Below are positions 1-9,658 of a stretch of 64,000 nucleotides of DNA, piece after piece (positions within the stretch are counted from its first letter, which is position 1; each line of letters begins with the position of its first letter). The notes beneath the pieces were generated by a model that was not told where the DNA came from, did no database searches, and saw only the letters and a list, made by a program, of their open reading frames with translations. The position numbers were made by a program, and so were the translations under genes. Location: the NCBI RefSeq assembly GCF_005239225.2, contig NC_133290.1:13772204-13836203 (forward strand), given 5' to 3'. The stretch is from Populus alba (lineage: Eukaryota > Streptophyta > Magnoliopsida > Malpighiales > Salicaceae).

Positions 1-245
1 CTAGTTGCTTACAAGGTATCATGACTCAAATTCGATGAAATGCACAAGAAAAAAAATACCTTTTGGTAAATGTAGTGCAAGTCCTTTTAGTTAAAATTAA
101 AACATTGTTTTTCCACAAGTTTTGATCTATATATTTACGAATCATATTGTATTAGCATGAAGAAGGATAAAAGAGCAATCAACATTAATAACTGGCCTAC
201 AAAAGGAACCATGAAACAGCAATTATATAACAAGTTTGACCTTAC

Positions 246-464
246 AATTATAAGAGCAACTATGCTGGGTTGTCGCAGAGGCCTGAGGATCAAGAGGAGA
301 AGGCGAGTGGTGAACAGGACAACCGATAGTTGGAGGGCAAAGAGAGGGAGGGATGTCGTCAAAGCACTTGTACTTTGGAAATAATTGCCACCAGTTTGAT
401 TTACATAGTAACATGCTTCCGAACCATCCTTGGTACGATTTACTAAATATCCAGATTCAGCCAT
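246..464 (-). CDS. CHX-type cation/H+ antiporter, exon 1 only (gene runs off left edge)
   Basis: The exon encodes 73 residues starting at the ATG at 464-462. Residues about 39-70 read as the first membrane segment of plant CHX proteins (CPA2 monovalent cation/proton antiporters): a SLPLFALQL start, a hydrophobic helix and then a PLRQP motif. The reading frame can be followed past 246, but CHX similarity stops there, and a good donor (GTAAGG on the minus strand) begins at 245. The exon is exactly 73 codons, so the intron is phase 0. In the family this first helix is followed by a conserved E-I-L-G-G-type stretch, which should lie on the next exon, beyond base 1. The residues VALII replace the usual ISEIL, so a decaying copy is possible. 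CHX proteins exchange K+ or Na+ for protons in endomembranes or the plasma membrane. Family call moderately sure; integrity unknown. Confidence 0.6.
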
Positions 465-2895
465 GGCGATTCCAAGTATTTCAAAACTTGTAATTCAGAA
501 CCAAAACAAATTAAGGAGATTGATGAGAAGGAAATTTTGAGAAGGCAGGCATTATAACCAGCTAGAAAGTGAGATATTATCTAATTTGTTGGCTGCAACA
601 TTTTCTTTGTTACAATATCATAGATGTTTTCTTTTTTGTTACAAAGGAGAGGGTGAAACTAAGATTTCTCGCGGGGAAGAGAAGAACATGCATGCCTATA
701 TTGAACTACCAGCAGGTTATTGCCTTAGCTGTCCTCACCTGTTAATTAGTTTTCTAGTCAGAGTTGGTCATTGAAGAATCACATAACCAAAATAGAAAAG
801 ATTGCATCATCATGTTTTCCAAAATTAGGCAGATACAGCATGGAAAATAGGCGATTAATGAGGATTATCCCAATTCTTAGCCCCGAAGTATTTCTCTGTT
901 TTTACAGCTTCATATATATATGTGTGTGTGTGTGTGTGTGTAATGCAAGAGAGTTGAGACACGTTTCTTCTATTTCCAATATCTTGTTTTAGAACCAAGA
1001 CTACGATTGTTAGCCTTCTAACAAAATGACCGGTGATACACCGTAATTCAGATCAGTTTTTTAATATAAATAAATTACCTAAGTGTTGTTGATGTGATTT
1101 ATAAAATATGATATATATTGAAAAATACATTTTTTAAATATTTAAACAATGATATATTATATGATATTTTTTTAACTATTAGAATAATAATATATCGAAT
1201 TGATCTGAGTTAACTTATCAAATTTATAACTCGGATTATAAGATTATAATAAGTCTATATAAAGCAAATAAATATAAATTATGAATGCAAATTCCTAATT
1301 AACTTAATATTAAGGGAAGAACTTGAAAAAATTAAACATAAAAAAAAAATGAAAAAAAAATCTACATTAGTCAATATGTTAAACTTGTGAGTCAGATCAA
1401 GATATTGAGATAACCTCATACAAAATAAATAAATAAAATCAATTAGAAAACAACATAAAAAAAAATATAAAGCACATTATATAAAGTAATTTGAGAAAAT
1501 TTATGAAGCTCTACTATCAATATATCTAATTTTAAAGGTTGAAATCAAGGAAAAAAAGCTAAATCCACGAGACCAATATATATTTCAATATAAAGAAAAT
1601 AAGAAAAAAATAAGAAGCACAATTCTCAAAATAATCTAATATTGAAAGATAAAATTAAAAATAAATAAATAAAAAAGAAGATGGGATTGGTGAATTATGA
1701 AATTATTTTTTAAAACACGTAATTTTTTTTATAAAACTTTTATTTATTTTTAATTTCAACATTCAATCCTAATTTGTTATATAATATTTTTTTTGACTTG
1801 GTCCTTACTTTTTTTATTTTTATTTTTTTCCCTGACCTTTTTGTAAGAGTTTTAATAGCTTTCAATTTCATTATTCAATCCAAATTTATTTTAATTTTCA
1901 TCCCCAATTTGTTTGAGCTGATATAGGCCAATTACTTATCGGGCCAAGGTCATTAGCCCAACCCTTTTGGGTTAAGATCAGCCTAGTTAGCTGGGTTGGC
2001 TTAGCCTATATTTTAGAATAATATAATATATATTGTAATATTTAATATTATATATTAAAAAAACAAAAAATTCCAAAAAACTTCTTTAAAAAATTTGTGA
2101 TTTTCTTGCGTGTATTTCTATCATTTTTGTGTAACATTGAGTTTTATTTTTACACTATAAGATTCAAATTTGTATTAAAATGTCTGACTTTCTCCGAAAT
2201 ATTTCTAAAAAAAATCTCAAATTTTTTAAATTAATTTTCTTTTTTAAAATAAAAAAAAACAAAAAAATATTTTGTTTTCATACATACAACCAAATCCTAA
2301 AATGTTTCCAAGCATATTTTCATAAAAATAAAAATTGTATCTTTTCTTATGTTTTAAAATGCAAAATGAATATCATAACTAGTTTATAATTATTCATTAG
2401 GGTTTGATTAAAATATCAAAAACATTTTTTTTTTCAAATCTTTTTAGGGTTTAGATATAAACTTTAATAATTTATAAGGTGTAAAACTGCACAATAGGAT
2501 ACACCCTCAAATATATTAAAGATACAAGGTGTAAAATAAATGCGATACTAAAGTTTGGATTTTAGAATGGTTAGATTTAACCCGATGAAATAGAGACTTT
2601 CTCGCTAAGAAAGATCTGCCTTAAACTTTAAAAAATACCAACGAATAGAAACCCGACCTAGAAAAACAATAAAATAACAATACAACTTACCTTATGTAAG
2701 ATATACTGAGGGTAATATGTCTTCTCCTTACATAACTAATTTCTTATCTAGATTCTTATAGACCATAAATTTTTAACAATCATAATATTAAATAGCAGCT
2801 CTTAAATTTTAATCATGAGTTTTTATGATTACCTCCTCGGGCACAATAAAAGCTTTGCCATAGCACGACGATGCCACGGTGCACCCACGACAATT
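465..2895. other. Intergenic AT-rich stretch
   Basis: No coding region is supported. It holds a short (TA)n(TG)n microsatellite at about 913-941, long A/T runs, and one block (about 1900-2020) with GGCC/AACCC palindromic words of the sort seen in plant repeat ends. Short open frames here are low-complexity Lys/Asn/Phe/Ile and are not genes. Confidence 0.6.
913..941. repeat. (TA)n(TG)n microsatellite
   Basis: A few TA units run directly into about ten TG units. It is a simple sequence repeat about 450 bp upstream of the CHX exon start. Confidence 0.9.
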
Positions 2896-2967
2896 ATCAT
2901 ATACATCAAAACTCGAAAGCCTTTATTTATTACCCAGACTATATATTTAATTAGTCAAGGATTAAAG

Positions 2968-2981
2968 ATCTCCATTTATTT
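2968..2981 (-). promoter_or_regulatory. Conserved Kunitz 3' UTR element, copy A
   Basis: The minus-strand word AAATAAATGGAGAT lies about 70 bp after the stop of gene A. The same 14 bases occur after all five Kunitz copies. It contains AATAAA, so it is probably part of the poly(A) signal. Confidence 0.6.
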
Positions 2982-3050
2982 GTATAATTAGCAATGCATT
3001 GACAAGATGTCATTGATTATTCTTGACACATGGAGGCTATTACAAACTAT

Positions 3051-3659
3051 TCAAACCCTTCTAAATATAAAAGGAAAGGCGGGACCATCCAAGACCAGCA
3101 ATCTCCTTTCATTCTCAACCACAATACCAGCATCCCCACACAAAGGCGTATGACAAACTCCGGTGAGACAATTTGGACACCATTGAAAATTGTAGAGGCC
3201 TTGATCATTCTTGACGATGTTGAAGTGCCAAGCATTAGAAGAAGGATCAGGATCCGTTTCAGCCAAGATATACCTCCTCCTTGTCTCTGGATTCTGCTCA
3301 CCGACCATCCATGTAGTAGACTGAGCACAAATTGTTACACCAGTGAATGCAACAGTGAAGTCCCTTGTCTCCCTTACAACAGTATCCGCAACCCGTGGTG
3401 TGAATATGACTGAAGTGCCTCGGGACACAACAGGTGCAAGAGGCTCTTGACCAACAAAGAGCGGACATATTGAACCGTTGTTAAGATTAACAAGGGTTAA
3501 GCCACCGGCAACATCAGTTACAGCTGGAAGGACGTAGTACTCTACACCACTTCTAAGAGGTTGGCCATCTGCATCAAGCACAGCAGGCCAGGTTTGAGCC
3601 ACTGTGGATGTGGCCATGAGTAGCCATATAAAGCTCAAGCTTCCAATCAATCTCAACAT
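3051..3659 (-). CDS. Kunitz-type protease inhibitor A
   Basis: Intronless gene of 202 residues, a usual length for plant Kunitz (STI-type) inhibitors, which are secreted or vacuolar beta-trefoil proteins active against insect or endogenous proteases. Residues 1 to about 22 are a signal peptide. The Kunitz signature VLDADGQPL is at 27-35. Six cysteines remain in the mature part (65, 111, 161, 164, 168, 173). The first pair and part of the C-terminal cluster match the classical two-disulfide frame; the CPxC...C...C cluster resembles miraculin-like members. N61-G-S is a potential glycosylation site. The loop that aligns with the soybean inhibitor reactive site reads T-P-R-V-A, so the P1 residue would be Val90 rather than Arg/Lys. 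A TATA box lies about 130 bp upstream of the ATG. It is about 95% identical in protein to copy D (9 differences), but its promoter is different. Confidence 0.95.
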   Translation of the reverse strand: MLRLIGSLSFIWLLMATSTVAQTWPAVLDADGQPLRSGVEYYVLPAVTDVAGGLTLVNLNNGSICPLFVGQEPLAPVVSRGTSVIFTPRVADTVVRETRDFTVAFTGVTICAQSTTWMVGEQNPETRRRYILAETDPDPSSNAWHFNIVKNDQGLYNFQWCPNCLTGVCHTPLCGDAGIVVENERRLLVLDGPAFPFIFRRV

Positions 3660-3789
3660 GGCTGCCTAGAGCTAGCTATCTCGCACAACAAAAAAGAAGT
3701 AAATATTATATGTGCTGGTTCTTAAAATTAAGACGCTATGAGCAATTTGTAATCCTTCTTTTCATCCTTTGCTTGAGATTTGCCATCTT

Positions 3790-3796
3790 TTTATAG
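3790..3796 (-). promoter_or_regulatory. TATA box of Kunitz gene A
   Basis: CTATAAA on the minus strand, about 130 bp before the ATG. Transcription starting about 30 bp downstream would leave a leader of about 100 nt. Confidence 0.6.
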
Positions 3797-3830
3797 TGGA
3801 AGGAGTCGACATACCACATTTCTCTATTAC

Positions 3831-3851
3831 GGCACGGCAACAAAAAAGTCC
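3831..3851 (-). promoter_or_regulatory. Shared Kunitz proximal promoter element, copy A
   Basis: The plus strand reads GGCACGGCAAC followed by AAAAAAGTCC, 35 bp beyond the TATA box. Near-matches sit in the same place upstream of genes B and C. Confidence 0.5.
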
Positions 3852-3930
3852 TTGGGTAATTATCCATTTTCATCTGTTGCATTGTTATCTAATGAATCCA
3901 GTTAACGGTGTCCTTAATACACTTAGGGAT

Positions 3931-4313
3931 ATTGTCTCATGGGTGGCCTAATAATGAAGAGATCTGTTGGAGCAAGTAATCGAAGGAGGAAAACAGAGGA
4001 AATATGCTCCCATAGTCCCATGTGCCATTTAAATTTTTAAAAATATAAATTCATTATATATTTATCCCATAGATATATATTTATTTTATGTTTTTGTTCT
4101 TATCCTTTTAACCAAACAATTTTTTTTTTTTGTATCTGTTTTTATTTTTATTTGTTCGGCGATACTAATCAAATGTTGTACAAAATTAACTCGAGGAACA
4201 GTGTAAAACCAAAAAAATGGCAGCTGAAATACTTAGATTGTAAGCTTTGAAATACTGTCTCATGGATGGACTAATTATGAAGAGATCTGTTGGAGCAAGT
4301 AATCGAAGGAGGA
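3931..4313. repeat. Promoter-distal duplication upstream of Kunitz A
   Basis: A segment of about 60 bp containing GAAGAGATCTGTTGGAGCAA occurs at about 3931-3992 and again at about 4253-4313, an offset near 324 bp. A weaker relative lies upstream of gene D at about 10655-10713. The copies are nearly identical over their core, so the duplication of A's upstream region is recent. Confidence 0.75.
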
Positions 4314-5143
4314 GGAGAACTATTCACAACCGGAACAAAATTAATGATCGCTTCCAAATTCTTTGAGCTGGTTACTTATCAGGAACTAGGTAACAGGAAT
4401 ATTCAGTTTGACCAAATTTCTAGTCTATACCCACAATTAAAGCAAATGAATTTCCCAAAAAATCGTCTACTTTCAATATCATGTGTGTGGATATGCTTAG
4501 AGAAAAGTCTGTGTTGTCTTAATTATCCAATTAATTAATTAAAGACAATAAAAAAAGGGTTGGGTGGAGCATGCTATTCATTTTGAACAATTCCTGTTTT
4601 ACTGCTGGAAATTACCAGACAATGAGGAATACTCAACTCTTTATGCTCTTGTCTTGCTACAGTTAACCAATCCTTTTTAGATTACTAGTCCAACCCAAGA
4701 ATAACTATACTAATGTCTTGAAGTTTCTCGCAACGCTCTAAGATTTTGCACTTTGAGCAGTTTCTTAAAGCTCCTCTAGTGATCTCACAGCTAGAAATTA
4801 GTTGATTTGCAAGGAATTTCGCAATAAATTGTTTAAATCTTTGCATTGTTTGGCAATGTTTCGAAGTCTTGAAACATTAGTAAGATTTTAACTTATATCT
4901 GCTATTTTAGAGTATATTATTTCGGTTATTTATTTTTTGGTCTTTTTAATATACTGCCTGCCTCCATTCTATGCTTCAGTTTTGAATGTCTCTGTGGGTT
5001 TATAATATCACAGCTCCAGAGATTTTTTATATCGGTCATGGTGTTTGCAACTTTTTTTTTTAATTTCATCACAGGTGTTGTTATGCTTACTCTTTTATAT
5101 ATATATAAAAGATAACTAAGTTGAGTTCTAAGCATCAAGAAAG
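4314..5143. other. Intergenic between Kunitz A and B
   Basis: No gene is supported. The sequence is moderately AT-rich without clear repeats. Short open frames on both strands lack recognisable domains. Confidence 0.5.
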
Positions 5144-5157
5144 ATCTCCATTTATTT
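5144..5157 (-). promoter_or_regulatory. Conserved Kunitz 3' UTR element, copy B
   Basis: AAATAAATGGAGAT on the minus strand, about 119 bp after the stop of gene B. It is identical to the element after genes A, C, D and the pseudogene. Confidence 0.6.
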
Positions 5158-5275
5158 CCTGATATTACAATGACACCAAGGCACTTATTCTTCTATGGAG
5201 AATAACATAAGCGCTTCTAAATATATTTTGCAATGCCAGAACGTCATCTACTTATATTTTGCAAAGGAGAAGGAC

Positions 5276-5866
5276 TCAAGCCCTTCTAAAGCTGAAAGGA
5301 AATGCAGGGCCATCTATGGTTAAGAACCTCGTTCCATTCTGTTCCAGAATGCCTGCAATGCCACATCTTGGCCTCCCACACGGCGGAGGAGTGTTGCATT
5401 CTGGGCAATAGCCAAAAGTATAGGGACCTGGTGCTTGATTACGGCTAATACTAAAGATGGCTGGTTCATCACCAATCACAATAAGTCTCCTTGTCGTCTC
5501 CGGGTCTTCCTCGCCTATACCCCATGTGGTATCTGTAACACAAATCGTAGCAGCTGAAAATGCAACAGTGAATTGAGTATTTTCAGTGATGACAGTCTCT
5601 CCAGAATTTCTTGGGGAGAAGATGACCGGAAGGCCTTGAACATTACCAGGTCCAATAGGAACCTGACCAACATAAGATGGACAAGATCCATTGCGAGTCA
5701 CTAGAGTTAAACCACCAGCAACATCAGTTACAGCAGGATCTACATAGTATTCTACCCCTCTTGTAACAGGGTTTCCATCAGTATCAAGCACAGGAGGGCC
5801 CTGAGCCAAGCATGATACAGCCATCAGTAGACAAATGAAGCTCAAACCTCTAATCAACCCCAACAT
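5276..5866 (-). CDS. Kunitz-type protease inhibitor B
   Basis: Intronless gene of 196 residues from the ATG at 5866. An in-frame ATG five codons earlier (5881) would give 201, but the inner start lines up with the M-L-R-L-I start of the paralogues. The signal peptide ends near residue 22. The signature VLDTDGNPV is at 26-34. Mature cysteines are at 62, 109, 154, 157, 163 and 168, the same six as gene A. The reactive-loop region reads S-P-R-N-S, so an Asn occupies the position that aligns with the soybean P1 Arg. N-G-S (59-61) and N-G-T (177-179) are possible glycosylation sites. It lies about 1.6 kb from gene A in the same orientation, with its own TATA box and the shared upstream element. 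It is the most divergent of the intact copies at the C-terminal loop (CNTPPPCGRPRCG). Confidence 0.94.
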   Translation of the reverse strand: MLGLIRGLSFICLLMAVSCLAQGPPVLDTDGNPVTRGVEYYVDPAVTDVAGGLTLVTRNGSCPSYVGQVPIGPGNVQGLPVIFSPRNSGETVITENTQFTVAFSAATICVTDTTWGIGEEDPETTRRLIVIGDEPAIFSISRNQAPGPYTFGYCPECNTPPPCGRPRCGIAGILEQNGTRFLTIDGPAFPFSFRRA

Positions 5867-5987
5867 GGCTGCCTGAGTCAAACAACAAAATTAAATTGTA
5901 CGAGCTTAGTTATCAACCTTGAACTTGGTGAGAAATGGTGTAATTGTAATGTCTTTGCACTTTGTAGTTTATGCATGGTAGCTAGAT

Positions 5988-5996
5988 TTTTATAGG
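5988..5996 (-). promoter_or_regulatory. TATA box of Kunitz gene B
   Basis: CCTATAAAA on the minus strand, about 120 bp before the ATG at 5866. Confidence 0.6.
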
Positions 5997-6047
5997 AAAT
6001 CTGGCGCAGGCAGGCATGCGACTTTTCTACGAGATATCACATAATAA

Positions 6048-6066
6048 GCACGCCAACGAAAAGTCC
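6048..6066 (-). promoter_or_regulatory. Shared Kunitz proximal promoter element, copy B
   Basis: The plus strand reads GCACGCCAACGAAAAGTCC, about 52 bp beyond the TATA box. It matches the elements upstream of genes A and C. Confidence 0.5.
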
Positions 6067-7053
6067 ATCTGTCTATCCTAATCAATTGCTGCTTTTACTG
6101 ACTTGATAAACCTTTGCATCCTACCCTTTCATTATGTGCACATGGATAGTCAGCTACTTGAAGTTTCAATTTATGAAACGATGAGTACGAAGTTTATTTA
6201 TTAATATGTACATTCGGATTAATTTATGTATATTTTAATTAATTTTATAGATTTTAAAGTTAATAATATATAAATTTTTAATAATTTTGAGATTTGTAAA
6301 ATTTAAATTGATAATTTTTTTAAAAAATATATAAAATCTGATTATTTAAACTATTTCCTATGAATTCACTCAAATCTATCCCTTCTACGTGAAAATAGGC
6401 TCTAAAAAAGGCTCAAATTAGTCCATTGCTAGCTCTTATCCCAACCCTCTTCCGCCATTTATGATGTATAATTTGCTAGGTACTGGCTAAATGTGTTAGT
6501 CTACCAAATAGTAGCCAATTAGGCAATGAAGTCTTACAAGAAATACATCACAAAGTCAGTAGGGGTTTTGTACTTGGGAACGAATTTCAATTGAGAAATA
6601 AATTTAATACTTTTGGGCAAATTGTGAATAAGGGAGAGGCATATCTTCATATTTGACTCAGCATTACTTCTCAAAATTATACTACACACCATCACGCTTT
6701 CCATGACGATGCTCCCTCAAATTCATGAACTTCTAGATAAATTTTCTATTACGTGATATATAGATAGCAACCTGAAAAATTCAAAGACTACAACATCCTT
6801 TAAAAATAGTACCTCCAAATCATATATTATAAAATTCTAGCTCCTAACTTGGGATGCTATTTTTGTTATCGAGACTTTTCTTTCACTGCAATTTGGAATT
6901 AGAATTGATCGATGATGTCTACTGTGTGTTGCTTTTCCTCTAACCAATAAATTTATTACAAATTGAACTAATCCTTCAATTTCGGACAACTAAGCACATT
7001 GATTCTCAATGCTCAAACAAACAATTCGAAATGACACAGGGAAAGAAAGATCA
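6067..7053. other. Intergenic between Kunitz B and C
   Basis: No gene is supported. AT-rich, with no open frame carrying a recognisable domain. Confidence 0.5.
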
Positions 7054-7067
7054 ATCTCCATTTATTT
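7054..7067 (-). promoter_or_regulatory. Conserved Kunitz 3' UTR element, copy C
   Basis: AAATAAATGGAGAT on the minus strand, about 148 bp after the stop of gene C. Confidence 0.6.
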
Positions 7068-7214
7068 ACTAGTAGTACAACGATAGTATAATTTGCTGAG
7101 GATAATCAGCAACTTATGCCCTAATTCTAAACATGAAAGGCTTGATTTTATTCACTATTACAATGGCAAAATGCCATATCTATATATTTATTTTTGTTAT
7201 GGAGATCAATGAAC

Positions 7215-7808
7215 CTAACTAGCCCTTACAAACATAAAAGTAAACTCAGGACCATCTAGGACTAAAAATCTCGTTCCATTTTGAATCAGAATACCAGCAG
7301 TTCCACACGTTGCCCTACCACAATCTGGTTCGTCGACACATTGTGGGCACCCTTGGAAAGTATAGGAACCTCCCAATTGATTCCTGCTGTTAATTTGAAA
7401 GTAGGATGGTTCAGCTCCAGTCACAACAAATCTCCTTCTCGTCTGTGGATCTTCGCCACCTATAGTCCATGCAGTGTTTCGAACACAAGTTGAAACCCCT
7501 GAAAATGTAACAGTGACCTCTGTGGATTCAGTGATGATAGTCTCTTGAGGATTTCTTGGTGTAAAGATGACTGGAATGCCTAGTCGACCGGATCTAGCAG
7601 ATTCTTGACCAACATAAAACGGGCAAGATCCATTGCGAGCCACTAGAGTTAAACTACCAGCAACATCAGCTACAGCCGGGTCTGCAAGGTATTCTACACC
7701 ACTTCTAAGAGGTTCACCTCCAGCATCAAGCACAGGAGGGCTTTGAGCCATGGTGGATACGGCCATTAGTAGCCATAGGAAGCTTAAACTTTCAATCAAC
7801 CTCAACAT
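7215..7808 (-). CDS. Kunitz-type protease inhibitor C
   Basis: Intronless gene of 197 residues. Signal peptide 1 to about 22. The Kunitz signature is present at 26-34 but reads VLDAGGEPL, with Gly where the pattern normally has an acidic, Asn, Thr or Tyr residue. Six mature cysteines (62, 108, 154, 157, 163, 168) match genes A and B. The reactive-loop region reads T-P-R-N-P, again with Asn at the position aligned with P1. N-G-S at 59-61 and N-G-T at 177-179 are possible glycosylation sites. The start is well supported because the next residues align with the start of A and D. Promoter parts are a TATA box at about 7913-7921 and the shared element at about 7976-8000. Probably a secreted defence inhibitor; target protease unknown. 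Confidence 0.94.
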   Translation of the reverse strand: MLRLIESLSFLWLLMAVSTMAQSPPVLDAGGEPLRSGVEYLADPAVADVAGSLTLVARNGSCPFYVGQESARSGRLGIPVIFTPRNPQETIITESTEVTVTFSGVSTCVRNTAWTIGGEDPQTRRRFVVTGAEPSYFQINSRNQLGGSYTFQGCPQCVDEPDCGRATCGTAGILIQNGTRFLVLDGPEFTFMFVRAS

Positions 7809-7912
7809 TACAAGAAAATAGTACTGTGCTGTCTGTGCTTAGAAACTGAAGAACTTGGTAAGAAACTGAGTAATGTGTTCGCTTCTCAAGGTAGAGAATA
7901 TTGGGGCTAGAT

Positions 7913-7921
7913 ATTTATAGG
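7913..7921 (-). promoter_or_regulatory. TATA box of Kunitz gene C
   Basis: CTATAAAT on the minus strand, just over 100 bp before the ATG at 7808. Confidence 0.6.
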
Positions 7922-7975
7922 AAATGTGGTACACACACGGTGACATGCGGCAGTTTACAAGATATGAACAATGGA

Positions 7976-8000
7976 GGCACGGCAACGAATTGAAAAGTCC
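7976..8000 (-). promoter_or_regulatory. Shared Kunitz proximal promoter element, copy C
   Basis: The plus strand reads GGCACGGCAACGAAT followed by TGAAAAGTCC. It has the same core as upstream of A and B, with a few extra bases in the middle. Confidence 0.5.
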
Positions 8001-9571
8001 ATTTCTCGTAGCGTAATTATTGCTGTTTGAACGAACAAGATAACCCTATATATCCTGTCTGTACATGCATGACAGTAAAGTAGGAATTCCAAGTTGAATT
8101 TCTGATGAGGAGTAACGTAAGAGATAGAGAGAAAACGTCTCCCAGCACAGCCTAATTGAAATCATTTTCTGTTTATTATTATTAATGTTGTTATTATATT
8201 ACTAGGAAGTCCAAAAAATTCTTGCTATGAATGGAGAGTAGAGTCCTCGATCTTTTATATGAGAATTACGAAATCTGAGTTGGTTTATATTAAAACATAT
8301 AGATTTATATCTACTCTGAAAAATACTTAAATAATGGAGTAATTAATCAAGGATTACATATCAACATAAATCAATTATTTTTATTAAAAATAATTATTTT
8401 TTATATTGAATCGTTAAATTTAAATTTCATTTAACTAAATTACAAAAAATTCAGTTAGATCAACCAAGTTTTACTGAGTTAATATTTTATTGGTTCAATT
8501 AAAAAATTTATTTGAATCAAATCTCAAATCTCATGTTAACTGGATAAATCAGACAAATGTAATAACAACTAATGCTCAATTTTAATTTTTTTAATTAAAA
8601 AAAATTAAAAAATGGTATACTTAATCTAACAATTTTGTATTCGTGGCTTGCTATATAGTTAGAGTCTTTTTAATGAGTTCTCTTTCTCTTCTGCAATCAT
8701 GTAACAGGAAAGAATTACTCATATGTTGTATGATTCAAAATCTGTTGCTTTAATCAAGTTTGTGTGAGGCTAATTCTAGTGAGGTGGCAGGAACTTGTAA
8801 CAAAACCAATTTCAGATTTCGTATTTGGGTCAAATTGCTATACTTGGGCCACTTTAATTGACCAGGAAAGAAGTTGCCCGCATGGGCCGCCATAATTGAC
8901 CCACGATAGAAGTTGCTCATTTGGGCACGTTATTGAAGGTCAGATCCATATCCACATCGGGCCCAAGTTTGTTTGAGCAGTTCCTCTCAGTCAACTTGGC
9001 AAGAGAAGAAATTCAATCATTAGTTTGGCATATACTGCACTTCTAGCATGATTTCATGGCTGTTGGAAAATCCGATCCCCAAACAAGACAAGCATGTGCA
9101 ATCTGGTCCTAATTATACATGCAACAATTAAAGTTTTGTGATGAGTTTATAAAGCACAATTTGCATATGAGCTTCATCCCAATCATGTACAACAGTCTCA
9201 GCCCTCACAGCACAATAAAATTAATGATTGGAATATTATTTTTAAAAATAAATCATTTAGATATACAGGAGGTAGAGTACATTTTTTATTTGAATTCTAT
9301 AACTTGTATTTCTCAACTTACATGCAAGTATATAAATAATATAAGGGAACTCGAGTTAAGGTTTTTTTTTTTTTTTCCTGTGATTTGCCCCTTGAAAATA
9401 TTTATTCACTAATAAATCTTGTCAAGGAGTATATCCAACACACATGGATATACCTCAGAATAAGTTTACCATAATTTAACAATAATAGTAAGCATTAGTG
9501 ATTATATATTATCATATTCATCAAAATTAAAAGCCTTTATTTTTTGGCCAAGCTATATATAAGAATTGAAT
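8001..9571. other. Intergenic between Kunitz C and D
   Basis: No gene is supported. It contains an AT-rich block at about 8230-8640 resembling dispersed repeats with words such as GAGTTAATATT, and the short tandem repeat at 8846-8947. Confidence 0.5.
8846..8947. repeat. Degenerate 38-bp tandem repeat
   Basis: Three units start with GGGCC or GGGCA, then NNNTTAATTGACC or similar, and unit ends GAAGTTGCYCRY: 8846-8883, 8884-8922 and a partial 8923-8947. A related word (GAGCCGCTTTAATTGA) recurs near 15530. Confidence 0.65.
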
Positions 9572-9585
9572 ATCTCCATTTATTT
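9572..9585 (-). promoter_or_regulatory. Conserved Kunitz 3' UTR element, copy D
   Basis: The minus strand carries AAATAAATGGAGAT about 75 bp after the stop of gene D. The surrounding 3' flank is homologous to that of gene A. Confidence 0.6.
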
Positions 9586-9658
9586 TTGTAATTAGCAATG
9601 CATTGACAAGATGTCATTGATTATTCTTGACACATGGAGGCTATTAATTACAAACTAT

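Noticed and set aside
2180..2389. 69-codon open frame on the plus strand
   Set aside because: Almost only Lys, Phe, Ile and Asn from A/T runs; low-complexity noise.
3030..3413. Open frame of 127 codons antisense to Kunitz A (and a similar one at 9611-10021 opposite D)
   Set aside because: It exists only because the coding strand is open; no domain, and the opposite strand has a complete, conserved Kunitz gene.
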